Below are positions 1 through 10,393 of a stretch of DNA of 64,000 bases, piece after piece (within the stretch, counting starts at the first letter, position 1; each line of letters opens with the position of its first letter). The translations under genes were made by a program, and so were the position numbers. The notes below the pieces were generated by a model. It did no database searches and was not told the DNA's origin. It was given only the letters and a program-made list of their open reading frames with translations. Source of the stretch: Argyresthia goedartella (lineage: Eukaryota; Arthropoda; Insecta; Lepidoptera; Argyresthiidae); the NCBI GenBank assembly GCA_949825045.1, contig OX463809.1, positions 1,019,501-1,083,500 of the forward strand, given 5' to 3'.

Positions 1-1182
1 CCGCAGCACTCACAGGGGGACGCCCGTGAGCACTCGCTCAGCGGGTGCGGCCCCATACAACCGAAACACAATCGGTGGCGGAAGACCACCTTCCTGCGGG
101 CAGCCACACCGAGCGCCTTAAAGTTGGCGCAACTGGTCACCTCATGACAGGCACTGTCGCAGTGCACACAGCCGTCACCCGAAGGCGCGGCACTCAAAAC
201 GCCAAATTGTTTTGACCGCCCACCCCCCCGTGGGGGTGGGAGGCGCGGCTCCTCCCGCATCCGCGCGGGTTGGCGCTGCACACTGGCCTCCGAATCCAAT
301 GTGTCGGATCGCCTGCATTCACCCTCCAAAAACTCCGTTAATTGGACGAGCGTGGGCAGTTCCGAGCTACTGCCCCCATGCAGCTGTTCAAACCGACTTT
401 GAACAGCTGCAGGCAACCGTGACAAAACCATATATAACACAATATATGACCATTGGTCTACCGGCAGACCAAGGTTCTGAAGGGCCTTAGTGGCCACCAG
501 CACAGGGTTGAGCACCTGTACCCGGATGTCAACATCCCGGGTTACTCTTGGGATGCTGAACAGCTTCCCCAGCTGCGCATCAACCAACCGCCGTTTGTGT
601 TGGTAGCGGTCAAACAATATGACCCGGGCATTCTCATAATTGCCCGCCGTAACCGTTAGGTGACCGACCAACTCCTTCGGTTCACCCCGCAGTGCCATCA
701 ATAGCTGGGCCAACTTGTAGGCGCTGTCCAGGTCGTCCCGACCGTGGACCAGGCTATCGAACAAATTGATGAATGCCGGCCACTCATCAATTGCCCCACC
801 GAATGCCGGAATCTCCAGGTGTGGAAGCCGTCCAACCACACCCTTAGGGGGGGGGGTCTCCGCTACCCTCCCCGCGGTCATCCCGACGCGACCGCTTAAT
901 TTTTTTGGCGCGACGCTCGATGTCGCCCAAGCACTCCATCGCTTGGTCAGCATCCGCGCAGAGCTGCCTCACTGCAGCCACCGAGGCCTCATCCGTAAGC
1001 CCGAGGGCTTCAGCCTCGGCAGCCAGCCGACACACCTTCCCGACGCGTGTCATTGCGTCCTCCACACGCTTGAGCAGGACATCGTCCATGTCGGGTCGCT
1101 CCACATACTTGTGAGTATGGGCGAGCCATCTCATCTCCTCACGGACACCATATCGCAGTAACGTCAAGGGCGAAGGTGCCAT
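1..1182 (-). pseudogene. BEL/Pao LTR retrotransposon gag region, N-terminal part, frameshifted
   Basis: Minus-strand reading from 1182 gives an Ala/Glu-rich helical N-terminus of 112 residues that stops in a run of ten G (847-856). In the next frame the protein resumes and stays open to the window edge. That second part begins GRLPHLEIPAFGGAIDEW, typical of the DUF1759 gag domain of BEL/Pao elements, followed by a stretch like INLFDSLVH and LRGEPKELVGHL. It ends in Cys/His clusters (CVHCDSACHEV, then LCFGCMGPHPLSEC) like the knuckles before the Pao protease. Gag packages element RNA into particles. A one-base indel in the homopolymer is the only defect seen; it could be a real mutation or an assembly error. 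The element runs off the left edge, so protease, RT and integrase are not visible. Confidence 0.85.
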
Positions 1183-1872
1183 GGTTACCGATTTAATTGT
1201 TCCTGGTCCTATGCTTCACTACCGAACTAAGCACAGCCAGATACCAGCACTTTCACGTCAGCGCTGGGCACAGAAATTAAAACTAAGTTGTAAAACCCAA
1301 GGCAACCACTAAACAATTAAATCCTAAACAATATTTAATATGGTCGCCCTGTGGACATACACCTTATAATATACACTCTAAATCAATTAGAGAATGCCAC
1401 CATGTGGTACAATACAAATAACACACAAAAGGTTATTATAAAAAAAACAACTATTTTTCTAGTAGTGGCCCTTCCGATAGGAACCACACTTCCTTTGAGG
1501 TCAGCAAAATCAGCTTAATACCCCTTAAATAGCCCGACCCTGCTGTGTAAACCGAAATAACACTGTAGGACTATAGAACCCGACGTTCTATCGCAAGTAA
1601 TACAATCTAGGCTTCGCAGAATGACTGTTCAATCTTTTATGCTCAACTACAGTAGTTTCCGACTACAATTTTATAACAACTGTTAACTAAATTGGCACTT
1701 ATACTTTCACTTACCGAAAATGAACTTTAATCGTGGTATACCGACCACAGACTCATTGCCGACTTGAGCCAATCTGAGATATTCCTTTCTCCCAACTACA
1801 ATGTGACAAAGGCAGCCCTACAACCGTGAATCGATGATTTCCCACTAGGAAACCGCGCTCCTGCTACCAAAA
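1183..1872 (-). other. Probable untranslated leader of the BEL/Pao element with primer-binding-like site
   Basis: No coding sequence is seen here. At the right end the minus strand reads TGGTAGCAGGAGCGCGG (1853-1869). It begins with TGG, as a primer-binding site complementary to a tRNA CCA end should. Its place between the gag ORF and the putative LTR fits. The matching tRNA was not identified. Confidence 0.35.
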
Positions 1873-2328
1873 TGTTTAATTCCACGCCTAAACCGAACGG
1901 CGTGGAGTCATGAGGGGGTGTGCCTCTGCCCGCACGTGAGAGAAAAGAATGACGAAATTGTTATTACCTTGTCACCGTAGACAGGAGATCGTAGGCTCGA
2001 TTCGAGACAGGAATTCGGGAAAGGGGGCACAGTTGGGATAGGATATGGATTGAATTCTTGCCGTCGTTTCGCTGTCGTGCTGCCTGCTGACGTGGAGTCG
2101 CCGTCCGAATACGACTATGTGCTTCACAACACAAATCACTCAACCGCTGACGCGAATCTCATTACAATCAATAGCCCGACGCTATGAGGTAGATTTACAC
2201 TCTGACCAGGCCCGATGCCTGTATTACAAGTGGTACACCGAAATACCATCAATGCCACGGGGCCCGAGCCGCCATGTTATTCTCCCGATGAGACAAGACC
2301 AAGAGTAAAGATAACCTCCAATTTTACA
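1873..2328 (-). repeat. Putative 5' LTR of the BEL/Pao element
   Basis: Read on the minus strand this 456-bp stretch starts TGTAAAATTGG and ends AATTAAACA, giving the TG..CA ends of an LTR. It lies directly upstream of a TGG-starting primer-binding-like site. The second LTR is outside the window, so the boundaries are a proposal and no target duplication could be tested. Confidence 0.35.
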
Positions 2329-2888
2329 TCTCGTTCCGGTACGAGTGACAGCTGCGGTTCGTTTTCGCTAGTGATGTCTCGATTACTCGCGATCGATTCG
2401 CGCAACAAAAAACCGGTGCGTTTCCGAAGCATAAATATTAAACACAGTACATGCGAACAAGTAGATGGAAATAAAAACCTTTTGTCTAACTTAAAAGCAT
2501 GCTTATGTATATCCTATGTTCATTCATTATGAACAACACAAATGAATGAAATTCTAAGTGAAAGGGCAACTTTCAAAACAATATCACTCATCAGAAATAT
2601 CACATGTCGCGTACAATACGGATTATTCCGATCACATCCCTCAGTGGTTTCCCATTCCTCTTGCACAAAGTATGCATGTATGTGAGTATGTCACATGGAG
2701 TCAGCGTCGGCGAATTATTCATGAGGTTTTCAAATCACAATGCTGCTGAAAATAGCCGGGGTCCAATTCTACTATTTTTAGGTTGATTCATTCATTTATC
2801 GCGTTGCGGTTGCTAATGTACATATTGTATAGGGCCATCGTCGTCACGACGGTAAGGGATATGGGCATATGACAAACAGCTGTAGCAA
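2329..2888. other. AT-rich stretch with no recognised gene
   Basis: Only short open frames are present (2215-2532 and 2558-2786) and none resembles a known family. No repeat boundary was recognised. Confidence 0.5.
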
Positions 2889-3625
2889 GTAAGTTTATTT
2901 TCGAAAATATAATGTATGCTCGCAAAAACCCTACAATACCTTGTACACTATTTACACACATTGATCCAGCCCAAAACTAGGATTCCCTGTATCATGGGTA
3001 CTAGACAACGATACACGTTCTTATATAGATAAATATTATTCTTAGATAGATAAACAACCATGACTAGGGTACAAACATCCGTTCTCATCAAACAAATATT
3101 TGCCCCCACCGGGACTCGAACCCGGGACCCTTGGCTTCGTAGGCAGCGTCACTGCCGACTCGGCCATTCGGGTCGTCTACAATATTTTCTAAAATTTGCA
3201 ATAGCTGTAATGTGAACTGAAATAATCACAGGCTAATTGCGGTTTAGGCTCGCGAATGTTAGCGATTCTTTCATGCATTCTCTACTACAACAGGATACCT
3301 CTGGAGATTTGGAAATTGCCATTTGATCAATTTAAAAACCATGTGAATACCACTCTATTCTAAAAAGAAATTACAATATTCAAGTTTAAATATATGACAT
3401 GAGTACATGGTGTTTATCAACACAGAACTCGCTTTATCATTTTGTAATTATTGATTCCCGCATATTATTTATAATAATGAATATGTAAAATGTATGCTAG
3501 ATAAAAACAAACAATTTTTGACTAGGTCTAAAAATCAATCTGTGGGAGTTTCTACGCCCTACTTCTCCTACAGTGGTTCATTGTAGAGAAGGGGCAAATA
3601 ATTACCTTTTTTCAAAGATGTCAAG
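2889..3625 (+). mobile_element. LINE-B 3' fragment, split by a SINE
   Basis: Bases 2889-2938 and 3177-3625 match the last part of the reverse-transcriptase ORF and the 3' UTR of the LINE called LINE-B here (compare 13840-14345 and the complement of 49076-49640). The first piece includes TTTTCGAAAATATAATG. The second has the region encoding the LPFEQFK-like end and the 3' UTR signature GTGGGAGTTTCTACGCC. It is heavily mutated and 5'-truncated, a dead insertion older than the SINE inside it. Confidence 0.75.
2939..3176 (-). mobile_element. tRNA-derived SINE (family 1), complete copy
   Basis: On the minus strand the head reads like a tRNA gene, with an A-box-like TGGCCGAGTCGG and a B box GGTTCGAGTCCC (both internal RNA polymerase III promoter elements). 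A non-tRNA body follows, including AAATATTTGTTTGATGAG and GTTGTCTAGTACCCA. It is flanked by the 8-bp direct repeat CTACAATA (2931-2938 and 3177-3184), a target duplication. A second full copy lies at 24069-24323, and fragments at 6266-6330 and 34422-34506. Confidence 0.85.
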
Positions 3626-3799
3626 CAAAAAATTAAAGAAATTCTAGATTTATATTTTTGAATTTGGAATGTGCAACTAGTAGTAGAATCGACTCCTTGA
3701 TGAAATGAAGTTATACCCAGCATATACCTACAGGGTGGAAATATTCACAGGGTGTATTCTGGGTACAGATTTAGAGGCAGCTTGTAGTACAGATTTGTA

Positions 3800-4035
3800 G
3801 TTGAGGCGTGCGACGTCTGAGGCGCCACGGTAGTGGCACTCTGCCTATCTGCCTACCATGCGAGAGGTCTCGGGTTCGATCCTCGGCTGGGGATAACGAA
3901 AAAGAAAATCCAGGTCTTGGATGTGAAATAGATGTGTGTGAAATCGCTGTTTCTGGTACCCAAGACACAGGGTATCCTAGTGTGGGGCCAGACCAGAAGC
4001 AATGTGCCTGTATATAAATGTTGGTGTTTATGGTA
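3800..4035 (+). mobile_element. tRNA-derived SINE (family 2)
   Basis: The head contains CTACCATGCGAGAGGTCTCG followed by the B-box match GGTTCGATCCTCGG. The body has AAATCCAGGTCTTGGATG and GGGTATCCTAGTGTGG. Three more copies share this order: 61790-62040 (+), 39700-39895 (-) and 63165-63320 (-). The tRNA-like head is diverged, so it is not a functional tRNA. No clear target duplication was found. Confidence 0.8.
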
Positions 4036-4323
4036 TGTTCTCAAGGACAAATTATAGAGGCAATAAATGATCGCGAAACTATATGTTTGTCAAACACTAA
4101 GTTAAATAGCAAAACATTTTCCACGTCCTCTCAATTAACCGTCAATGGGTTATGCTGAAAATATTTATTTTATTTTGTGATATTTAAGAATATTTTAAGA
4201 ACCTTTAAGATTTAAATATTTCATGTAATGGATGGCTTATTTTGTTAAATAACACCCCTCGTGTCGTTCACTTGCTCACAGTTTTGGAACGGTTGTACTT
4301 GAGGCTGGTTGTTAAACAAAACT

Positions 4324-4743
4324 AAAAACCGGTCAAGTGCGAGTTTAAATCGCGCACGAAGGGTTCCGTACCACCGTTCAATGGAAGCGATGGTGTGGAG
4401 TGAATAGTTTGGATTTTACACAGCAAAATATTGTTTACAAAGTTATTGGTGCGGTTACTTTCACACTCCATGTACGTAACCAGGTGCATCCATAAGTTTG
4501 TATGTGGTATTGAAAGAATTGTTGTATGGGAGCCCCCTTAAATATTTCTTTTATCCTGTTTTTTAGTATTTGTTGTTATAGCGGCAACATAAATACATAA
4601 TCTGTGAAAATTTCAACTCTTTAGCTAGCTAGGTTCTTGAGATACAGCCTGGTGACAGACGGACGGACGGACGGACGGACGGACAGCGGAGTCTTAGTAA
4701 TAGGGTCCCGTTTGGAACCCTTCGGGTACGGAACCCTAAAAAC
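4324..4743 (+). repeat. Dispersed lepidopteran-type repeat ending GGTACGGAACCC, most complete copy
   Basis: The repeat opens with CGGTCAAGTGCGAG and GGGTTCCGTACC and closes with GGTACGGAACCCTAAAAA, so the subterminal blocks are inverted copies of each other. Near the right end is a (GGAC)n run. Related pieces occur at 19270-19430, 20125-20180, 22215-22345, 24475-24550, 28320-28395 and 29762-29830. No coding capacity. From memory this is a widespread non-autonomous repeat of moths and butterflies; its class is not settled by this sequence. Confidence 0.75.
4655..4686. repeat. (GGAC)n microsatellite
   Basis: About seven GGAC units (GACGGACGGACGGACGGAC...), inside the right part of the dispersed repeat at 4324-4743. 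Confidence 0.9.
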
Positions 4744-5130
4744 TACAACATTATTTGTTCACGTTACGACTGCCATCTGCGTTATCGACTGACAGGAAAA
4801 CTGTTGATACTTGACAGTTTTACAGAACAGCCAACATAACGGTGAAGGGGATTTGAACAAACTATGCCGTAGAGGACAAAGAAGTTCGCTATATTTTAAC
4901 GGTTATTTCAGTAACTAATCCTGTAATATTTTTTGATGGAAATAACGGAATTTAGTTAGAAACACAATTATTTCGAAATGGTTTTCTCAGTTTGGTACCA
5001 TATTTGTTTTTGAACCCCGCTGAACGTTAATTGAGTGAGACATTACTTGTAATGAAACTTTTTATGACGTCAAAATATAACTCCTAATGTTTCTTTTCTT
5101 TATTTTATGTATATAGGTAAAGCATTTATT

Positions 5131-5480
5131 ATATATGTAGTTCTCTGAATATGACACGTAGCTATCAATGCCTACAAAGATTTTTATCTGGATAATTCTG
5201 TGAAATGTTTTTCTTTACATTTTCTCCGAATAGGTACTTGGCACAATATATATGTAGTTCTCTGAATATGACACGTAGCTATCAATGCCAACAAAGATTT
5301 CTCTGGATAATTCTGTGAAATGTTTTTCTTTACATTTTCTCCGAATAGGTACTTGGCACAAATATATATATGTAGTTCTCTGATTATGACACGTAGCTAT
5401 CAATGCCAACAAAGATTTTTCTCTGGATAATTCTGTGAAATGTTTTTCTTTACATTTTCTCCGAATAGGTACTTGGCACA
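5131..5480. repeat. Tandem repeat, three units of 117-118 bp
   Basis: Three near-identical units each start ATATATGTAGTTCTCTGA and end TAGGTACTTGGCACAA, beginning at about 5131, 5248 and 5366. Differences are a few indels and substitutions. The minus-strand ORF across it is a product of the repetition and is not treated as a gene. Confidence 0.9.
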
Positions 5481-5600
5481 AACATCGAGTCCCCTTGAAA
5501 AAGCTTTCTACGTAAAAACGAAGCTTTCAAACCAATAAACCGATTTAAATAAAACATAAAATACGTATTTTCTAGTACGATTTACCAAACCGCATTAAAA

Positions 5601-5690
5601 TCCGTCCACCCGGTGCACCACCACCGCTGGGGTGCCACGAACAGACACACACACACACACAGACTGACAGATGCTTCCAAACTTATAACA
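5601..5690. repeat. (AC)n run with flanks of a dispersed repeat end
   Basis: GGGGTGCCACGAACAGACAC leads into an AC run and then CAAACTTATAACACC. This order resembles, from memory, the 3' end of common lepidopteran repeats. Only this end is recognisable. Confidence 0.45.
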
Positions 5691-5831
5691 CCAATCTTTT
5701 TAACTTTCCAGTTGAACGAAGTGAAAATTAAGGAAGTAGGTATTGTAATCGTAAAAAAATCGAGGTTAAGATTTTGATGGGGATAGGTTCTTTATCGTTA
5801 ACTTAGTCCGAAAAAGTGAAACAAAATCAAA

Positions 5832-5873
5832 TGTGTATGTATGTGTGTGCGCGCGTGTGTATGTATGTATGTA
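5832..5873. repeat. TG/TATG microsatellite
   Basis: Alternating GTATGTATGTGTGTG and GTGTATGTATGTATG units. Simple sequence only. Confidence 0.85.
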
Positions 5874-6224
5874 TGGATGGCTGTTTTCCGTTGTCATCTC
5901 TAGAGCCTAAACCACTGAACCGAATTTGATGAAATTTAGTATTGGGGGTTATTTTGTAAACATCTAGGACATTTTTTTTTGTTTTTGTATGACTTGATTA
6001 TTTAAGGTACAAATCAAACACTAACGATTGTTTTCAAACTTCTCGTCGTAGTATTTACTTTTATCATCTGTACCATAGCATACTCGGTTATTACTGCAAA
6101 ACTCTAAAAATGGTAGCTCCCATTCAATATGCACACAGTGCCATATATCCCGTACATTAGGCGGCGGGTGGAATAAGCTCATAGTGCGGGGCATGGTTAA
6201 AGTAGAAAGGCGTTGTTTTGTATG

Positions 6225-6525
6225 GTGGAGTGGTTGTTAGGGACATTCTGAACAACTTTTAGTGTCAAATATTTGTTTGATGAGAACGGATGTTCGTACC
6301 CTAGTCATGGTTGTTTATTATCTAGGGGCCGACTTGATGAGAGCAACTTTATTTTCAACTCCACCATATAACTCAGGTGAGCGCTAGACCCGAAATGTAC
6401 TGAGATAATAAAATAAAGCTGCTCTGATCACGTCGGTTCCATAGTAAAAGTTGTTCAGAATGATGTCCCTAAGAACCACCTTTCGGCTTATAGCTCCCTT
6501 TCTGTTAGACCCTGTATACTTTATC
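6225..6525. mobile_element. Foldback (palindromic) MITE-like element, interrupted
   Basis: The left part reads GGTTGTTAGGGACATTCTGA (from about 6233) and the right part (about 6444-6474) is its inverted copy. Inner segments GAGAGCAAC and GCTGCTCTGATCAC also pair. A related, uninterrupted palindrome lies at 46365-46610 with the same order of blocks. A family-1 SINE fragment sits between the left arm and the inner part. Confidence 0.65.
6266..6330 (+). mobile_element. SINE family 1, internal fragment
   Basis: CAAATATTTGTTTGATGAG through GTCATGGTTGTTTAT matches the body of the SINE at 24069-24323. The tRNA head and the tail are missing. Confidence 0.75.
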
Positions 6526-6582
6526 TTAGAACTTCTTAAAACGTCTCCTAAACGCCTGCACACGAATATCCACACACTATTA

Positions 6583-6813
6583 CACTGACGAGCAATGAAA
6601 AAGTTCCGCCCACAAAATGCCGAAAAACACCTTAATATCTCCTAAGACATAGAACCATAGAATTTGAACACGCGAATTACGTTTATAATTGGTAATGTTC
6701 TGATGTGCTGTTAAATGTACTTCAATATTGCAGACGGCGTCATTAAGCTAGCCTTTCCCGTTTAGGAGTAATTTGGTGCTATCTCACTGGAAATTTTTCA
6801 TTGCTCGTCAGTG
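6583..6813. mobile_element. MITE with TA target duplication and about 20-bp terminal inverted repeats
   Basis: The left end CACTGACGAGCAATGAAAAA is matched by its reverse complement at the right end, and TA lies immediately outside both ends (6581-6582, 6814-6815). The 231-bp body has no ORF. TA duplication points to mobilisation by a Tc1/mariner-type transposase. Confidence 0.85.
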
Positions 6814-6967
6814 TATTTAAATAACAACACCGAAAGCATCATGCGAGAAAGTTAGTACAGGGTTGCCTGCACAATTTATTAACACCTGTTGTTCTGTGGA
6901 ACAAATATATTCAGTAGTAGTTCTTTTTTAATTATTTAGTGCTTGCTTGGTGACATCTACAATGTGA

Positions 6968-7380
6968 TTACGAAACGTTAAATCGGTGGTCAGGCGCACT
7001 CCAAGATCTTTGACCTCTCGTACCCGCACCATTTTCGCGCCATCTACCGAGATGGTGCTGATGATGCTGATGGTGGAGAGGCTCGCGTGCGCGGGTGTAA
7101 GACATCAGCGCACTCTTCCCAACATTGAGGTATAGTTTGTTGTGTTTGCTCCACTCAACCACACGATCCATACCCTCTGCAGCTTTTCGCAATCCGAGAT
7201 CTCCCTCACTTCCAGGAATAACTTGAGGTCATCCGCAAACAAAAGACAGACAGCGTCCTTAATGACCTTCGGAAGGTCATGAATCATAATGATAAATTCT
7301 AAAGGCCCCAAGTTACTGCCCTGACTAACGCCAGAAAATGTGAAATACAGGTCTGATGTAGAACTCGCATATTCCACATA
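6968..7380 (-). pseudogene. Non-LTR retrotransposon reverse transcriptase fragment
   Basis: The minus strand encodes GVSQGSNLGPLEFII, MIHDLPKVIKD and the catalytic-box-like LFADDLKLF, then in another frame VVEWSKHNKLYLNVGKS, the region after the YxDD box in Jockey-type LINE reverse transcriptases. At least one frameshift lies near 7190, and the protein is missing both ends. No partner ORF, endonuclease or tail was recognised. A dead LINE scrap. Confidence 0.8.
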
Positions 7381-7612
7381 CTATCTTCTGTGCTGAAGAT
7401 AGCTCACAAAAAGCCGCTGTTGTTTGCGGATTCGCCCGCGTAGAGGAAGGAATTTCCAAAATGCCTTTCTTTGCTAAAGGCCCGTAACTATAAACCACCA
7501 CCCACCCTGCCAATTTGCAGCTTCATATTTCTACAAGATTTTGATTTCCGTACAACTACGACTCCCTCTTAGAGGGACAATTTTAAAAACTATTTCTGAA
7601 CTACAAACCATA

Positions 7613-8709
7613 CAGGGTGTCCCATAAGCCACATGGCACAGCAATGACACCGGAAAGTCCAGAAAGCGGACGGCAAATAAGCCCTAACATGATCTAAGGA
7701 CTAAGGCCGTTTGTCCACCGCCGCCGATACCGACACGATAACGATATCGAGATGTCGGCGCCGATGTAGCGAAACAAACATTCACTATGGCAGCTTGTCC
7801 ACCGCACGCCCGACACCCGATCGCCGACGTCCCCATCGCGGATATTTTGAGTAGATCGACATCGGCGTGACCGCTATAAACCGGCCCGACTGTGACGTCA
7901 CCACACGCCCGTTTTGTTTTCATAGAAGTTTTTGCTTTGATTGATTACATACATATTGAAATTACTATCTATCTCTTACTACCTTATATTTTATTCTTTT
8001 ATCTTAGATAAGAAATTAGTTTTTACCAGGTAGTATATCAATATGCTGGTCGCAACATACAGTTTGTGGACGCAGTAAAGAGGGTTTATGATGCGGGTGT
8101 AGACAAAAGTTATAAAACTTCTTATCATGCTGTCGCACCTTGTCGTGCAGTTCATAAAAAGCGCCATTTATATATCTCTCACGTATTATTGGATGGATCC
8201 AAAATTTATTGTATAAAAGCAGAAGAATAAGATGCCGCAGTTTGAACGCAGCCTATTCCTTAGTTTTTTTCTATTTATTTCTATAATTTCTACGCACTAC
8301 CACGCACGACAGCAACAATAAACTGACTGAACCACCGATATGGTCGCGGTGGACAAACGATCGCCGTCACGTCATTTTGAAATTGAAATAATTTTGGTAT
8401 CGGTGTCGTGTCGGTATTGGCGGCGGTGGACAAACGGCCTATGTCGTCAATTTCTCGTATCTATTTTACTTAGGCATCGACATGAACAAAAGCGTAGAAT
8501 AAAAAAAAACTACAAAAGAGGGCCATTTAAGAAATTATTGGCACAAATCATATAAAAATGGGGATTTTGAAAAAAATACCTGTAAACCGACGATATCTTG
8601 AATTATATGCAACTTTTACAGATGTCATGTCTTTTAAACTTATTCGATGCATCTATGGCAGGCATCTACCACCTGCGTCTGTGTGGCGTATGACTTATGA
8701 GACACCCTG
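7613..8709. mobile_element. MITE-like element with CAGGGTGTC termini, itself interrupted
   Basis: The left end CAGGGTGTCCCATAAG and right end CTTATGAGACACCCTG are inverted repeats with one mismatch. TA flanks both ends (7611-7612 and 8710-8711). Once the inner element at 7705-8439 is removed the body is about 360 bp. No transposase. Confidence 0.75.
7705..8439. mobile_element. DNA transposon-like element with GGCCGTTTGTCC termini
   Basis: The left end GGCCGTTTGTCCACCGCCGC is matched in reverse complement at the right end, and the inverted similarity continues for about 38 bp (CGATACCGACACGATA against TGTCGTGTCGGTATTGG). The 735-bp interior has no transposase. Part of the interior (AAACCCTCTTTACTGCGTCC on the minus strand) has a relative at 59985-60180. 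Superfamily not determined: flanks TAA and TAT are only suggestive of a three-base duplication. Confidence 0.7.
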
Positions 8710-8711
8710 TA

Positions 8712-9934
8712 AATGCCTTATTTTGGATTCATGTTTCGGCTGAGCGGCGTGCTGTGCTGTGCGTGTCAGTCAGCGTTAGCGTTCATTAAGTAGATTTAAG
8801 TATCACGAAAGAAGTTCCATGCAATATCCCGTTTCGACCTAATTATTATGAACAACAGAGTCTAACATAGCTTTTGCTTATCCCCTCGACTTGGAACTCA
8901 GATAAACGAAACTCTTTCCTTAAAACTTGGACCCCCTCCAAAATAAAGGGGGGTTATGGTACATCCGGCTTACGCCTTGCTGCTTAGTGTTCCACCGAAA
9001 GAGTGAGCTACCGAGATTATTCAGAACAGAGTGTAACAGAATGGTTGGTTCTCCAACGGTGATTGAATTAAACATCTTACGGGTAAACACACTATGCACA
9101 CTATGAACAATGAATGGTCCAAATAACCAACGCATTCCACCCAATAGTAATGCGATTCAATAATAGAAATCTGTCTGTAGTTGGGAAAAAGGGGTTTCAG
9201 GATTCATACGCTTAACTGGGGCAACTTCAGCGGTTAGCAAACTATTTGGAGCCAAATGAGAATCTGCAGAACAGTCAGTGATAATTTTAACGGGAGGAGC
9301 TTCATGTCCGAAGGAAATACTTGGTTCCTACCACCCTTCACGTCCTCCCGGGTAGTGCTGAGGAGCAACAAACAAATTATTCGCAAGAAATTTATTTCCA
9401 GGTTCTCTATAGAGAACCTGACTTAATTGTGATCTTTCAAAAATACTTGAGACAGGCAACTTTAACCTCAAAAGAGGTTAGTACGCCTAATTAAAAGAAG
9501 AAGAAGATAATTTGAAACCGATGTAACTTTAAAATCCAGTTTCTTTTAGTGGACTCGCTCGACTTATTCTTTCTTATAGTGTGCTAGAATCCTAAGGATG
9601 AGCCGTGAGGTTAAATATTCATGAAAATACAAAGGGAATGTGAGAGGGTGTGCAGCGGCTGTGTTGACATCTCTCTATTACTTTGTTATATTTTTATGAC
9701 GCACGCTGCAAGCTAAGTTTGTGTTATGCAACGTGTCAATATAAAAATACGCTCAGAATTCAACTTGTTTTGTCACATAAACTGACAGGACAGTTCTTAC
9801 GAAGATTTTTGTAAGCGGAAGGTGAGGTTGGTAGATAATTTAAATTAGGTGTATTATTTTTATCTCTATTCATTATGATACACCAAGTTAATAACTTAAA
9901 AAAGCCCCATTCTTTCTTCCCTGGTCGGGATGCG
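8712..9934. other. AT-rich stretch without a recognised gene
   Basis: Short ORFs only. A 20-bp palindrome AGGTTCTCTATAGAGAACCT lies at about 9401-9420. A short minus ORF (8920-9144) has no recognised motif. Confidence 0.5.
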
Positions 9935-10256
9935 AATTAAGTCTATATACATGAAAAATCCTCATCAAAACGTTTGCTACTTGGAACTACAAACCAAAAT
10001 CGTCATCTGTCTATATGTTTTTGTTGGATTTTTCAAAAAGCACTAAATCAACTTTGATAAAATTTATATACGTTGAGTTGGCGGAGCCATTTTGGCCAAA
10101 AAAAGCTAAGTGGCAAGACATCTAGTAAGATCCACAGCTGTAATTCAAAATAAGAATCATCAAAATCAATTCATAATTGACGGAATAATCGTGTAACAAA
10201 CATACAAAAAAACAGTCGAATTGAGAACCTCCTCCTTTTTGAAGTCAGTTGAAAAT
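9935..10256 (+). repeat. Dispersed repeat ending CGAATTGAGAACCTCC
   Basis: The right end GAATTGAGAACCTCCTCC TTTTTGAAGTC is shared with 18510-18537. From memory this end is common in moth and butterfly genomes. Upstream text such as AAATCAACTTTGATAAAATT is non-coding. The left boundary is approximate. Confidence 0.55.
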
Positions 10257-10393
10257 CTAGCAACTGGATTTATTAAAATGTATGGATGCAGGCTAAAGGG
10301 CGCTGTTAAAGAAAACAATACATTTTTGACACACTCAATATTAAAATCGTTTTAAAAATAGAAATTCACTGTTTTCTCAAAATATTCACAGTC

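Noticed and set aside
3100..3176. Minus-strand tRNA gene
   Set aside because: The tRNA-like head is followed by the SINE body shared with 24069-24323 and bounded by a target duplication, so it is a SINE.
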